Shown here one piece after another: positions 29,453-37,944 of a DNA stretch of 64,000 nucleotides. The stretch comes from Methylibium sp035476815 (lineage in GTDB: Bacteria; Pseudomonadota; Gammaproteobacteria; Burkholderiales; Burkholderiaceae_C): assembly GCA_035476815.1 (NCBI GenBank), contig DATILD010000017.1, forward strand, positions 1 to 64,000. Direction: 5' to 3'. Made by a program: the position numbers and the translations under genes. The notes under the pieces were generated by a model. It saw only the letters and a list, made by a program, of their open reading frames with translations. It was not told the DNA's origin and made no database searches. Each line of letters starts with the position of its first letter. Position 1 is the first letter of the stretch.

Positions 29453-29458
29453 TACAAT
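29453..29458 (+). promoter_or_regulatory. possible -10 of the PHB depolymerase gene
   Basis: TACAAT in an otherwise very GC-rich 270-base gap, about 105 bases before the phaZ start. No good -35 is seen 17 bases upstream. Confidence 0.35.
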
Positions 29459-29563
29459 GTGGCGACGCAGCAGATGCATCGGGAAGGTGCACGGCGGGCC
29501 GCTCACGCGAGCCGCGGGCGCCCGGGGACCATCAGCCACAGACGAATTCCGAGGGACTTGCCC

Positions 29564-30805
29564 ATGCTTTATCAGCTCTATGAGACCCAGCGTGCGCTGC
29601 TGAGCCCGTTCGCCGAGTTCGCCACGGCCTCGGCCAAGCTCTACAGCCACCCCTTGTCGCCGTTCGCTCAGGCGCCGGGGGCACAGCGCATCTCGGCCGG
29701 CTTCGACTTGGTGCACCGGCTGACCAAGGAGTACGAAAAGCCCGCGTTCGGCATCACCAACATCACCGTCGGCGGCATCGACGTGGTGGTGCAGCAGCAG
29801 ACGGCGATCGAGAAGCCGTTCTGCCGGCTGCTGCGCTTCAAGCGCTTCACCGACGACGCCAAGCAGCTGACCAAGATGCGCGACCAGCCCAGCGTGCTGG
29901 TGGTGGCACCGCTGTCGGGCCACCATTCGACGCTGCTGCGCGACACCGTGCGCACGCTGCTGCAGGACCACAAGGTCTACATCACCGACTGGATCGACGC
30001 GCGCATGGTGCCGGCCGACGTCGGCCCCTTCCACCTCGACGACTACGTGCGCTACGTGCAGGAGTTCATCCGCCATGTCGGTACCGAGGTCAACGTGATC
30101 TCGGTGTGCCAGCCGACGGTGCCGGTGCTCGCCGCGGTGTCGCTGATGGCCAGCGCCGGCGAGAAGACGCCGCGCACGATGACGATGATGGGCGGCCCGA
30201 TCGACGCGCGCCGCTCGCCGACCGCGGTCAACAACCTCGCGATGAACAAGAGCATCGAGTGGTTCGAGAACAACGTGATCTACCGCGTGCCGCCGAACTA
30301 CCCGGGCGCGGGCCGGCCGGTCTACCCTGGGTTCCTGCAGCACACCGGCTTCGTCGCGATGAACCCGGACCGCCATCTCACCTCGCACTACGACTACTTC
30401 GCCGACCTGATCCGCGGCGACGACGACAGCGTCGAGTCGCACCGCCAGTTCTACGACGAGTACAACGCGGTGCTGGACCTGCCGGCCGAGTACTACCTCG
30501 ACACGATCCACACGGTGTTCCAGGACTTCGCGCTGGTCAACGGCACCTGGAGGGTCGGCGGCGAGCCGGTGCGGCCGCAGGACATCAAGACGACGGCGCT
30601 GCTGACCGTCGAGGGCGAGCTCGACGACATCTCCGGCGCCGGCCAGACCGCCGCCGCGCTGGAGCTGTGCACGGGCATCCCGAAGTCGCGCAAGCGCCAC
30701 TACGACGTGGTCGGCGCCGGGCACTACGGCATCTTCTCGGGCCGCCGCTGGCGCGAGATGGCCTACCCGGAGATCCAGCAGTTCATCGCCAAGCACCAGA
30801 AGTGA
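29564..30805 (+). CDS. phaZ: intracellular poly(3-hydroxybutyrate) depolymerase
   Basis: 413 residues of the PhaZa1 type. It starts MLYQLYETQRALLSPF; the nucleophile is Cys182 in VISVCQPTVPVL, which replaces the lipase-box Ser, and the active-site His lies near GAGHYGIFSGRRW. It hydrolyses native PHB granules in the cytoplasm to mobilise stored carbon. The start is set by homology, with GAGGGACTTG upstream. Its stop overlaps the GTG of the ferredoxin gene (GTGA). Confidence 0.94.
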   Translation: MLYQLYETQRALLSPFAEFATASAKLYSHPLSPFAQAPGAQRISAGFDLVHRLTKEYEKPAFGITNITVGGIDVVVQQQTAIEKPFCRLLRFKRFTDDAKQLTKMRDQPSVLVVAPLSGHHSTLLRDTVRTLLQDHKVYITDWIDARMVPADVGPFHLDDYVRYVQEFIRHVGTEVNVISVCQPTVPVLAAVSLMASAGEKTPRTMTMMGGPIDARRSPTAVNNLAMNKSIEWFENNVIYRVPPNYPGAGRPVYPGFLQHTGFVAMNPDRHLTSHYDYFADLIRGDDDSVESHRQFYDEYNAVLDLPAEYYLDTIHTVFQDFALVNGTWRVGGEPVRPQDIKTTALLTVEGELDDISGAGQTAAALELCTGIPKSRKRHYDVVGAGHYGIFSGRRWREMAYPEIQQFIAKHQK

Positions 30806-31440
30806 ACGCCGTGCGGCCGGTGGCCGTCGAGGCGATCGACGCGCTGCTGCCGCAGACGCAGTGCACGCGCTGCGGCTACCCGGATTGCCTCGGCTATGCC
30901 GAGGCGATCGCAACCGGCGCGGCCGACATCGACCGCTGCCCGCCCGGCGGCGCCGAGGGCATCGCGCGGCTCGCGGCGTTGACCGGGCTGGCGCCGAGGC
31001 CGCTGAATCCCGATTGCGGCCACGAAGGGCCGCGGCGCCTCGCAGTCATCGACGAGGCTGCCTGCATCGGCTGCACCCGCTGCATCGAGGCCTGCCCGGT
31101 GGACTGCATCGTCGGCGCCGCCAAGCGCATGCACAGCGTGATCGAGCCGCTGTGCACCGGCTGCGAGCTGTGCCTGCCCGCCTGCCCGGTGGACTGCATC
31201 GCGCTCGAGGACGCGACGCCGGGCCAGAGCGGCTGGGCCGCCTGGTCGCCGGCGCAGGCCGACGAGGCGCGGGCACGCTACCGCGAGCGCCAGGCACGGC
31301 GCGAGCGGGACCGCGACGAGCAGACCGCCCGGCTCGCGGCGCGCAGCGTCGCCGCCACCGCCCCGCCCGACGCCGACGCGGCGCGACAGGCGGTGATCGC
31401 CGCGGCGCTGGCCCGCGCCCGCGCGCAGCGCGGCGGCTGA
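30802..31440 (+). CDS. rsxB: RnfB/RsxB-like ferredoxin
   Basis: 212 residues with an N-terminal 4Fe-4S (Fes) domain (CTRCGYPDCLGYAEAI, then RCPPGG) and two 4Fe-4S ferredoxin motifs (CIGCTRCIEACPVDC and CTGCELCLPACPVDC). The usual membrane helix of RnfB is missing, and no rnfACDGE genes are present, so this is the solo soluble form common in betaproteobacteria. The GTG start at 30802 overlaps the phaZ stop; a GTG at 30811 is the alternative. The C-terminal 60 residues are a charged Ala/Arg helix. Confidence 0.85.
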   Translation: MNAVRPVAVEAIDALLPQTQCTRCGYPDCLGYAEAIATGAADIDRCPPGGAEGIARLAALTGLAPRPLNPDCGHEGPRRLAVIDEAACIGCTRCIEACPVDCIVGAAKRMHSVIEPLCTGCELCLPACPVDCIALEDATPGQSGWAAWSPAQADEARARYRERQARRERDRDEQTARLAARSVAATAPPDADAARQAVIAAALARARAQRGG

Positions 31441-31460
31441 GATCGAGCCCCAATGAAAAC

Positions 31461-31500
31461 GGGGCCGGGCTCGCGCCCGGCCCCGCCTGTGCTTCAACGA
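31461..31500 (-). terminator. terminator hairpin downstream of the subtilase gene
   Basis: Perfect GGGGCCGGGC / GCCCGGCCCC stem with TCGC loop at 31461-31484. On the minus strand it is followed by GTTTTCATT, so it serves the leftward protease gene, and it may also stop rightward transcription from the ferredoxin gene. Confidence 0.75.
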
Positions 31501-31501
31501 C

Positions 31502-33712
31502 TCACTTGATCAGCGTGTAGAGCACCGCATGCGCCACCTCGCCGGCACCGGTGAGCGTCAGCAGGCCATGCACCTCGCCGCGCGGCACGCCCTGGGCCGT
31601 GCGCACCGTGACACGCAGCGTCGTGCTCTCGCCCGCCGCCAGCGTGAACGCGCCGACCGGCACGCTGAAGGACACGCCGCTGCGGCCGCCGGTCGCGGCC
31701 GGCGTCAGCGTCAGCGCGCCGCCACTGGTGTTGCGCACCGTCACGTCGATCGCGCGGGTCTGGCCGCTGCCGCTGGGGATCGCGCCGTAGCTGACGCTGA
31801 CCGGATCGAGCGCGACCACCGCGTTGGTCGCCGCGACCAGGTTCTCCAGACCGGCGCCCTGCTCGCTGCCGGTGACCGCGCTGCCGTCGAAGTCGGTCAG
31901 GATCGTGCGGTTGGCGGTGTTGACAACGGCCGAGCGCACCTCCGCCGCGCTCAAGCCGGGCCGCTGCTGGATCACGATCGCGGCCGAGCCGGCCAGGTGC
32001 GGCGCGGCCATCGAGGTCCCGCTGAAGAAGGCGAAGCAGGGCGCGCCGCCGCAGTTGCTGACCGGGATCGACGACAGCACGAAGTCGCCCGGCGCCACCA
32101 CATCCGGCTTGACGCGGAAGTCCACGTCGGTCGGGCCGCGGCTGGAGAAGTCCGCCAGGATGTTGTTGCGGGCCGGGTCGTACACATAGGTGGCCACATC
32201 GGGCAGCGTGGTCGACGCGCCGTCGGCCGCCATCAGCGCCGCGCGGTCGGCCAGGCCGACCATGTAGGCCGGCAGCGTCGGCTGGTCGGGCTCGCCGTTG
32301 CCGCCCATCACGAACGGCGGGCCGGCCTCGCGGTTGACCATCAGCACGCCGACCGCGCCGGCCGCCTGGGCGTTGCGGACCTTGACGGTGAAGTCGCAGG
32401 TGCCGCGCGACAGCAGCGCGATGCGGCCGCTCAGGTCCGGCAGCGGCGCCGAGACCGGCGCGCCGCAGGCCTGCGACAGGCCGCCGAAGGGGCTGGTGGC
32501 ATCGGCGACGACCGCCAGCGGCGCCGTCAGACCGCCGGCCGGGACATGGCCGAACTCGCCGCGCACGCTGAGGTAGGACGCGCCATTCACCAGGGTGTAG
32601 GACACCGTGCTGTGGCCGACGCTGCTGGCACCGGCGGTCAGGCCGCGCGGCGCGATGCCGGGCGAGCCGACCGTGTTGAGGCCCGGACCTTCGTTGCCGG
32701 CCGAGACGGTGATCACCATGTTGGCGAGGTCGAGGTTGTCGACCGCGGTGCTCAGCAGATCCTGGATGCCGTGCGAACCGCCGCCCAGGCTCATGTTGGC
32801 GACCTGGAAGCCGTCGGCGTAGGCGGCCTCGAGCGCGTTCAGGATGTCCTCGCTGCGGGCGCTCGTCACCGGGCCCGGGAAGACGTTGTAGTTGCCCAGC
32901 ACCGCCCGCGGCGCGACGCCGGAAACACCGTAAGGCACCGTGCCACCCTCGACGGTGGCCGGCGTCTCGAAATTGCAGGCCACCGTGCCGGCGACATGGG
33001 TGCCGTGGTCCTGGACCGCGGCCGGCGACACGCCCAGCGGTTTGGCCTTGTTGTTGAAGACCTTGGCGACGATGACCTTGTTGTTGGTCAGGCTGGCCGG
33101 GCCGGTCTTCGTCTGCACCGGGTAGCCGGTGTCGGCGAAGCAGGGGTGGGCGACGTCGATGCCCGAGTCGACGATCGCGACCTTGACGCCCTCGCCGGCC
33201 GTCGCCGCGCCACCGGACTGGTTCCAGGCCGGCACCGCGTCGATCAGCGCCAGGTCGGGGTCGGTCGCGCTCGGGTAGTACAGGCCCTGGTACTGGGCGC
33301 TGCGCACCATCGGCGCCGCGGCGACCTGCGCCAGCGTGGCGCCGTTGAGCTTGACGGCGACCGCGTTCAGCGCGATGTCGAACTCGCCGGAGACCCGCGC
33401 CCCCGGCACGTTGGCGCGCAGCCAGGCCTTGTAGTCGTTGCGCTGCGCCGACAGGAAGGCCCGGTGGGACTTCACCCCGCCGTTGTTGAAGTCGATCTTC
33501 TTGCCCTTGGCGGGCTTGGTCTTGGCACTGGTCGCGAGCGGGTCGGCCGCCAGCTGGACCAGCGCGTACGCGCGGTCGACCGAGGGCTTGGCGGCCGCAT
33601 CGCTGCGGGCCGCGGCCTGTGCGCCCGGCGCGGTCGCGGTCAGCGCAGCGGCCGCGCACAGGGTCAGGGCGGCCATCACGACCGGTGTGAGGCGGGGGGT
33701 GGATGCATTCAT
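31502..33712 (-). CDS. secreted subtilisin-like (S8) peptidase with PA domain
   Basis: 736 residues: signal peptide (cleavage near APGAQA, about residue 33), an I9-type prodomain (about 45-145), then the S8 domain with Asp182 (VAIVDSGIDV), His239 (DHGTHVAGT), Asn of the oxyanion hole in SAGNEGPG and Ser567 (FSGTSMAAPHLAG). A PA domain is inserted at about 380-500, and a beta-sandwich follows (about 625-736). It is an exported protease of broad specificity. The start at 33712 has a typical signal peptide; the same frame is open further upstream without meaning. Confidence 0.92.
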   Translation of the reverse strand: MNASTPRLTPVVMAALTLCAAAALTATAPGAQAAARSDAAAKPSVDRAYALVQLAADPLATSAKTKPAKGKKIDFNNGGVKSHRAFLSAQRNDYKAWLRANVPGARVSGEFDIALNAVAVKLNGATLAQVAAAPMVRSAQYQGLYYPSATDPDLALIDAVPAWNQSGGAATAGEGVKVAIVDSGIDVAHPCFADTGYPVQTKTGPASLTNNKVIVAKVFNNKAKPLGVSPAAVQDHGTHVAGTVACNFETPATVEGGTVPYGVSGVAPRAVLGNYNVFPGPVTSARSEDILNALEAAYADGFQVANMSLGGGSHGIQDLLSTAVDNLDLANMVITVSAGNEGPGLNTVGSPGIAPRGLTAGASSVGHSTVSYTLVNGASYLSVRGEFGHVPAGGLTAPLAVVADATSPFGGLSQACGAPVSAPLPDLSGRIALLSRGTCDFTVKVRNAQAAGAVGVLMVNREAGPPFVMGGNGEPDQPTLPAYMVGLADRAALMAADGASTTLPDVATYVYDPARNNILADFSSRGPTDVDFRVKPDVVAPGDFVLSSIPVSNCGGAPCFAFFSGTSMAAPHLAGSAAIVIQQRPGLSAAEVRSAVVNTANRTILTDFDGSAVTGSEQGAGLENLVAATNAVVALDPVSVSYGAIPSGSGQTRAIDVTVRNTSGGALTLTPAATGGRSGVSFSVPVGAFTLAAGESTTLRVTVRTAQGVPRGEVHGLLTLTGAGEVAHAVLYTLIK

Positions 33713-33901
33713 CGACGGGACTCCCGGAGGTTCTGGGGATGGAAGGACTTCGCCCTGACTTGTGGCCAGGGCGCGACCTGTAAGCATATGCAACCCGGGC
33801 GCCAGCACCATCCCGCGAAGCATGGGACGGGTAAGCCCTGGCGACAGCCACGGCGGATTGCGGCATGTGCTGCGTCGGCCGACTGCCAGAATCCGCCCTC
33901 G

Positions 33902-34546
33902 ATGAAACCGCCCCAGATCGAGACCTTCTTCGCCACCCTGGCCGCCGCCAACCCCGAGCCGGCCAGCGAGCTGGTCTACAGCTCGGTGTTCGAGCTGTTG
34001 GCCGCGGTGCTGCTGTCGGCGCAGGCCACCGATGTCGGCGTCAACAAGGCGACGCGGCGGCTGTTCGCGCTGGCGCCGACGCCTCGGCGCATGCTTGCGC
34101 TCGGGCTCGACGGCCTCACCGAGCACATCCGCACCATCGGCCTGTACCGCAACAAGGCGCGCCACCTGCTCGAAACCTGCCGGCTGCTGGTCGAACGCCA
34201 TGGCGGCGAGGTGCCGCGCACGCGCGAGGCCCTCGAGGCCCTGCCCGGCGTCGGCCGCAAGACCGCCAACGTGGTGCTCAACGTCGCCTTCGGCGAGCCG
34301 ACGATGGCGGTCGACACGCACATCTTCCGCGTCGCCAACCGCACCGGCCTGGCGCCGGGCAAGACGCCGCTGGCGGTCGAGCTGAAACTGCTCGAGCGCG
34401 TGCCCGCGGCCTACGCCGAGCATGCGCACCACTGGCTGATCCTGCACGGCCGCTATGTCTGCCAGGCGCGCAAGCCGCGCTGCGGCGCCTGTGGCGTGTC
34501 CGGCGTGTGCGGCTGGCGCGACAAGGGGCGGCCCACGAGCGCCTGA
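33902..34546 (+). CDS. nth: endonuclease III
   Basis: 214 residues: the HhH motif LPGVGRKTANVVLNVAFG contains the catalytic Lys, the Asp lies in TMAVDTHIFRV, and the 4Fe-4S cluster Cys are in CQARKPRCGACGVSGVC (C-x6-C-x2-C-x5-C) preceded by the usual spacing. It removes oxidised pyrimidines and nicks abasic sites in base excision repair. Confidence 0.97.
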   Translation: MKPPQIETFFATLAAANPEPASELVYSSVFELLAAVLLSAQATDVGVNKATRRLFALAPTPRRMLALGLDGLTEHIRTIGLYRNKARHLLETCRLLVERHGGEVPRTREALEALPGVGRKTANVVLNVAFGEPTMAVDTHIFRVANRTGLAPGKTPLAVELKLLERVPAAYAEHAHHWLILHGRYVCQARKPRCGACGVSGVCGWRDKGRPTSA

Positions 34547-34619
34547 TGGCCCACAAACCCGCGCAAGATGTCAACTTGTGCAGGGGCAACGCCGCGCGTC
34601 AAAGGTCACAATTCGGGCC

Positions 34620-35222
34620 ATGCCATCCGGTGATGCCCTGAGGGACGTCTGTGGCCGCCTCGACAGCGGCGACATCGACTACGTCCAGTTCCTCGAACTG
34701 TTCACGCGCGAACTCGCGCGCGAGATGGACTGCACGCGCGCGGGCATCTGGATCTTCGTCGGCGGCGAACGCAGCCGCATCCTGCACAGCATCGCGATGT
34801 ACGACGCCGGCCGCGACCGCATGGTCGGCGCGTCGGATATCGAGGGCTCGGCGGTCACCGCCTATTTCGACGCGCTGTTGCGCGACGGCTGTGTCGTCGC
34901 GCCCGATGCGCTCACGCACCCGGCCACCGTGGGTTTCCGCGAGGACCTGCGGCGCCTGGACATCCGCTCGCTGATGGACGTGTGCTTCTCCGGCAACGGC
35001 AGCCTGTTCGGCGCCTTCAGCTGCGAGCAGATCGGCAAGCAGGTCGACTGGTCGCCGCGCCAGCTGCAGCGCCTGCGCCAGATCGGCGTGATGGCCAGCC
35101 TGACGCTGGTGCGCACGGTCCACTGGCAGGTCGACACGGCGCACGGCGCGCTGTGGGAGACCAGCACGCCGAACCGGCTGCTGACGATGCCGATGCCGCT
35201 GGACGTCGACAAGCCGAAGTAG
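34620..35222 (+). CDS. GAF-domain protein
   Basis: 200 residues forming a single GAF-like sensory domain (about 15-165), with ELFTRELAREMDCTRAGIWI and SLMDVCFSGNGSLFGAFSCE. There is no attached output domain. It follows nth by 73 bases on the same strand. It could bind a small ligand and act in trans; no partner is evident. The start at 34620 matches the beginning of the GAF fold. Confidence 0.75.
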   Translation: MPSGDALRDVCGRLDSGDIDYVQFLELFTRELAREMDCTRAGIWIFVGGERSRILHSIAMYDAGRDRMVGASDIEGSAVTAYFDALLRDGCVVAPDALTHPATVGFREDLRRLDIRSLMDVCFSGNGSLFGAFSCEQIGKQVDWSPRQLQRLRQIGVMASLTLVRTVHWQVDTAHGALWETSTPNRLLTMPMPLDVDKPK

Positions 35223-35224
35223 CG

Positions 35225-36133
35225 TCAGCGGCTTCGGCGCACCCGCTCCAGCACCTCGCAGGCCGCCTGCACGCCGAGGGCGATGCGCGGACCGGCCCGG
35301 GCGATCAGATCCCCGTCGAGTTGGTAGAAGGCCCCGCGCCGCGTCGCGGCCAGGCCGCGCGCCGACCGCCACGTGGCGAAGCCCGGCGCATCGGGCCGGT
35401 GGATCCAGGGCACGTCGGGCCGCTCGCTGCCGGTCAGCACCACTTGCGGATCGGCCGCGAGCACCGCCTCGGTCGAGACCGGCGGCACCAGCGCATCGAG
35501 ACCGGCGAACACGTTGCGGCCGCCGCACAGCGCCAGGACGTCGCTGACGAGGTGGCGGCCGTTGAGCGTGAGCAGCGGCTGCGGCCAGACCTGGTAGAAG
35601 ACCCGCAGCGGCGCCGCGCCGGCATGGCGTGTGCGCAGCGCCTCGATCGTGCCGCGCAGCCGGGTGGCCTCGCGCGCGCCCTCGGCCTCGCGCCCGAGCA
35701 GGCGGCCGACGCGCTCCAGCGACGCCGGCACCTCGGCGAGGCGCTGCGATTCGAGCCGCACCACGCGCAGGCCGGCCGCCTCGAGCGCGCGCACCTCGCG
35801 ATCCGGGTTGCCGCTCAGCCAGGCGAGCACGAGGTCGGGCTTGAGCAGCAGCAGCCGCTCGACATCGAAGCGCGCGTGGTCGCCGATGCGCGGCAGCGCG
35901 CGCGCGGCTTCGGGAAAGTCACTGGCGTCGATGGTCCCGACCAACTGCGCGCCGCCGCCCACCGCGTAGACGATCTCGGTCAGGTGCGGTGCGAGCGTCA
36001 CGACGCGGCGGGCCGGGCCGGCGATGCGGTGCTCGCGGCCGGCGTCGTCGACGAAGACGATCGGCGTGGCCTGGGCGACGGCACAGCCCGCCAGACAGGT
36101 TGCCGCGACGAGCCGACGCCATCGGCTCGTCAC
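35225..36133 (-). CDS. btuF: cobalamin ABC transporter, periplasmic binding protein
   Basis: 302 residues, class III substrate-binding protein: signal peptide LVAATCLAGCAVAQATP (the LAGC could also be a lipobox), then RRVVTLAPHLTEIVYAVG and the HARFDVERLLLLKPDLVLAW hinge region. GTG start at 36133 overlapping the ATPase stop (GTGA). It delivers vitamin B12 to BtuCD; the assignment rests on the fold plus the riboswitch-linked operon. Confidence 0.87.
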   Translation of the reverse strand: MTSRWRRLVAATCLAGCAVAQATPIVFVDDAGREHRIAGPARRVVTLAPHLTEIVYAVGGGAQLVGTIDASDFPEAARALPRIGDHARFDVERLLLLKPDLVLAWLSGNPDREVRALEAAGLRVVRLESQRLAEVPASLERVGRLLGREAEGAREATRLRGTIEALRTRHAGAAPLRVFYQVWPQPLLTLNGRHLVSDVLALCGGRNVFAGLDALVPPVSTEAVLAADPQVVLTGSERPDVPWIHRPDAPGFATWRSARGLAATRRGAFYQLDGDLIARAGPRIALGVQAACEVLERVRRSR

Positions 36134-36924
36134 GACATGCCCTCGCGCCGCGGCCCGATCCAGAAGCGCTGCTCGCCGCACACCTCGACGCGATCGATAG
36201 TCACACCATAGGCGGCCGACAGCCGCGCCGGCGTCATCACCGCCTCGCGCGGGCCGGCCGCAGCGCCACCGCGCCCGTCGAGCAGCACCGCATGGGTCGC
36301 GAGCTGCCAGGCGAGTTGCACGTCGTGCAGGCTGGCGCAGACGGCACCACCGCGCGAGGCATGCGCACCCAGAGCCACCACGAGCTGCTGCTGGTGCGCC
36401 AGATCGAGGTGCGAGGTCGGCTCGTCGAGCAGCAGCAGCGGCGCGTCCTGCCACAGCGCCGCGGCCAGCGCGACGCGCTGGCGTTCGCCACCCGACAGTC
36501 GCCGCACGTCGGTCGCGGCGAGCGGTGCGAGGTCGAGTGCGGCCAGCAGCGCGTCGAAGGCGGTGCCAGCGTCCGCCGCGTCGCCGCGGCGGGCCGCGCG
36601 CACCGTCTCGTCGACACGGGCCGGGAAGGGATCGCTCCAGAACTGCGGGCACCAGGCGCGCCAACGCGCCAGCGCGTCGGGCCGCCAGTCGGCCAGCGCC
36701 ACGCCCTGCAGCGCAAGCGCCCCGCCGGTCGGCGGCAGCAGGCCGGCCAGCGTGGCGATCAGCGTCGACTTGCCGGCCCCGTTCGGGCCCAGCACGACCC
36801 AGCGCTCGCCGCCGCGGATCTCGAAGCCGAGTCCGGTCGCGAGCCGCCGCGCCGAGGCCTGCGCGCCGGCATGCAGCGCGAGGCCGGTCGCCTGCAGGCC
36901 GATCGCGTCGTGCCAGGGTCTCAT
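36130..36924 (-). CDS. btuD: cobalamin ABC transporter, ATP-binding protein
   Basis: 264 residues: Walker A LGPNGAGKSTL, signature LSGGERQRVALAAAL, Walker B LLLLDEPTSHLD and the switch His in SLHDVQLA. Start overlaps the permease stop (ATGA). It powers B12 uptake with BtuC. Confidence 0.92.
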   Translation of the reverse strand: MRPWHDAIGLQATGLALHAGAQASARRLATGLGFEIRGGERWVVLGPNGAGKSTLIATLAGLLPPTGGALALQGVALADWRPDALARWRAWCPQFWSDPFPARVDETVRAARRGDAADAGTAFDALLAALDLAPLAATDVRRLSGGERQRVALAAALWQDAPLLLLDEPTSHLDLAHQQQLVVALGAHASRGGAVCASLHDVQLAWQLATHAVLLDGRGGAAAGPREAVMTPARLSAAYGVTIDRVEVCGEQRFWIGPRREGMS

Positions 36925-37922
36925 CGCCCGCGCACCAGCAGGGCCAGGAACATCGGCACGCCGACCGCCGCCGACAGCACGCCGACCGGCAGCTGCAGCG
37001 GCGCGAACACGGTGCGCGCGGCGGCGTCGGCCAGCACGATGAAGGCGCCGCCGGCGAGCGCGCTCGCGACCAGCAGCGGCCGCACCGCGCGCACGCCGAG
37101 CAGCCGCAGCGCCTGCGGCACCACCAGCCCGACGAAGCCGATCGCGCCGGCCGTCGCCACCGCGGCGCCGGTGGCCAGCGCCGCGGCGGCGAGCGCCTCG
37201 CGCTTGCGCCGCAGCACCGGCACGCCCAGGCTCTCGGCCCAGGCGTCGCCGCGGGCCAGCAGCGCCAGGTCGTCGGCGCCGCGCCACACCAGGGCCAGCG
37301 CGGCCGGCAGCGCCAGCCACAGCGGCCACCACACCAGCGCGCCGTTCAGGTCGCCGAGCAGCCAGAAGATCAGTCCGCGCAGCGGCGCCTCGGGCACCAG
37401 CACCAGCAGCGCCGACACCAGCGCCGAGCAGCCGGCGCCGATCATCACGCCGATCAGCAGCAGCGTGCTGCGCGCCTCGCCCGGCGGCTGCAGGCCGGAG
37501 ACGCGACCGAGCGTGCGCCAGGCCAGCGCGAACAGCAGCGCGACCGCGCCGGCCGCGCCGGCGGCCGCGCCGAGCATCACGCTCAGCGCGGCCAGCGCCG
37601 GCGGCGCGACCAACATCGCCCCGAGCGCCCCGACCGACGCGCCGCCCGACAGGCCGAGCACATAGGGATCGGCCAGCGCGTTGCGCGTCAGCAGCTGCAT
37701 CAGCGCACCGGCCAGCGCCAGCGCGGCGCCGGCGCCGAAGCCGGCCAGCACCCGCGGCGCGCGCACCTGCCAGACGATGTCGGGGCTGCCATAGCCGAAG
37801 CCCGACGAGCCGATCGCGAGCGACAGCGCCGCCGCGGCGAGCGCCGCCAACCCCAGCAGCCACAGAAAGCGCGCCGGGCGCGGCGGCGGCAGTCGGTTGG
37901 CGGTCGGGGTGGCACCAGGCAC
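36921..37922 (-). CDS. btuC: cobalamin ABC transporter, permease
   Basis: 333 residues with about ten hydrophobic segments in the FecCD/BtuC pattern: RAPRVLAGFGAGAALALAGA, NALADPYVLGLSGGASVGA and GAIGFVGLVVPQALRLLGVR near the coupling helix. GTG start, 22 bases after the btuB stop. The alternative, a haem or siderophore permease, is disfavoured by the B12 riboswitch upstream. Confidence 0.9.
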   Translation of the reverse strand: MPGATPTANRLPPPRPARFLWLLGLAALAAAALSLAIGSSGFGYGSPDIVWQVRAPRVLAGFGAGAALALAGALMQLLTRNALADPYVLGLSGGASVGALGAMLVAPPALAALSVMLGAAAGAAGAVALLFALAWRTLGRVSGLQPPGEARSTLLLIGVMIGAGCSALVSALLVLVPEAPLRGLIFWLLGDLNGALVWWPLWLALPAALALVWRGADDLALLARGDAWAESLGVPVLRRKREALAAAALATGAAVATAGAIGFVGLVVPQALRLLGVRAVRPLLVASALAGGAFIVLADAAARTVFAPLQLPVGVLSAAVGVPMFLALLVRGR

Positions 37923-37944
37923 GACGAACTGGCGTCGGCGACGC

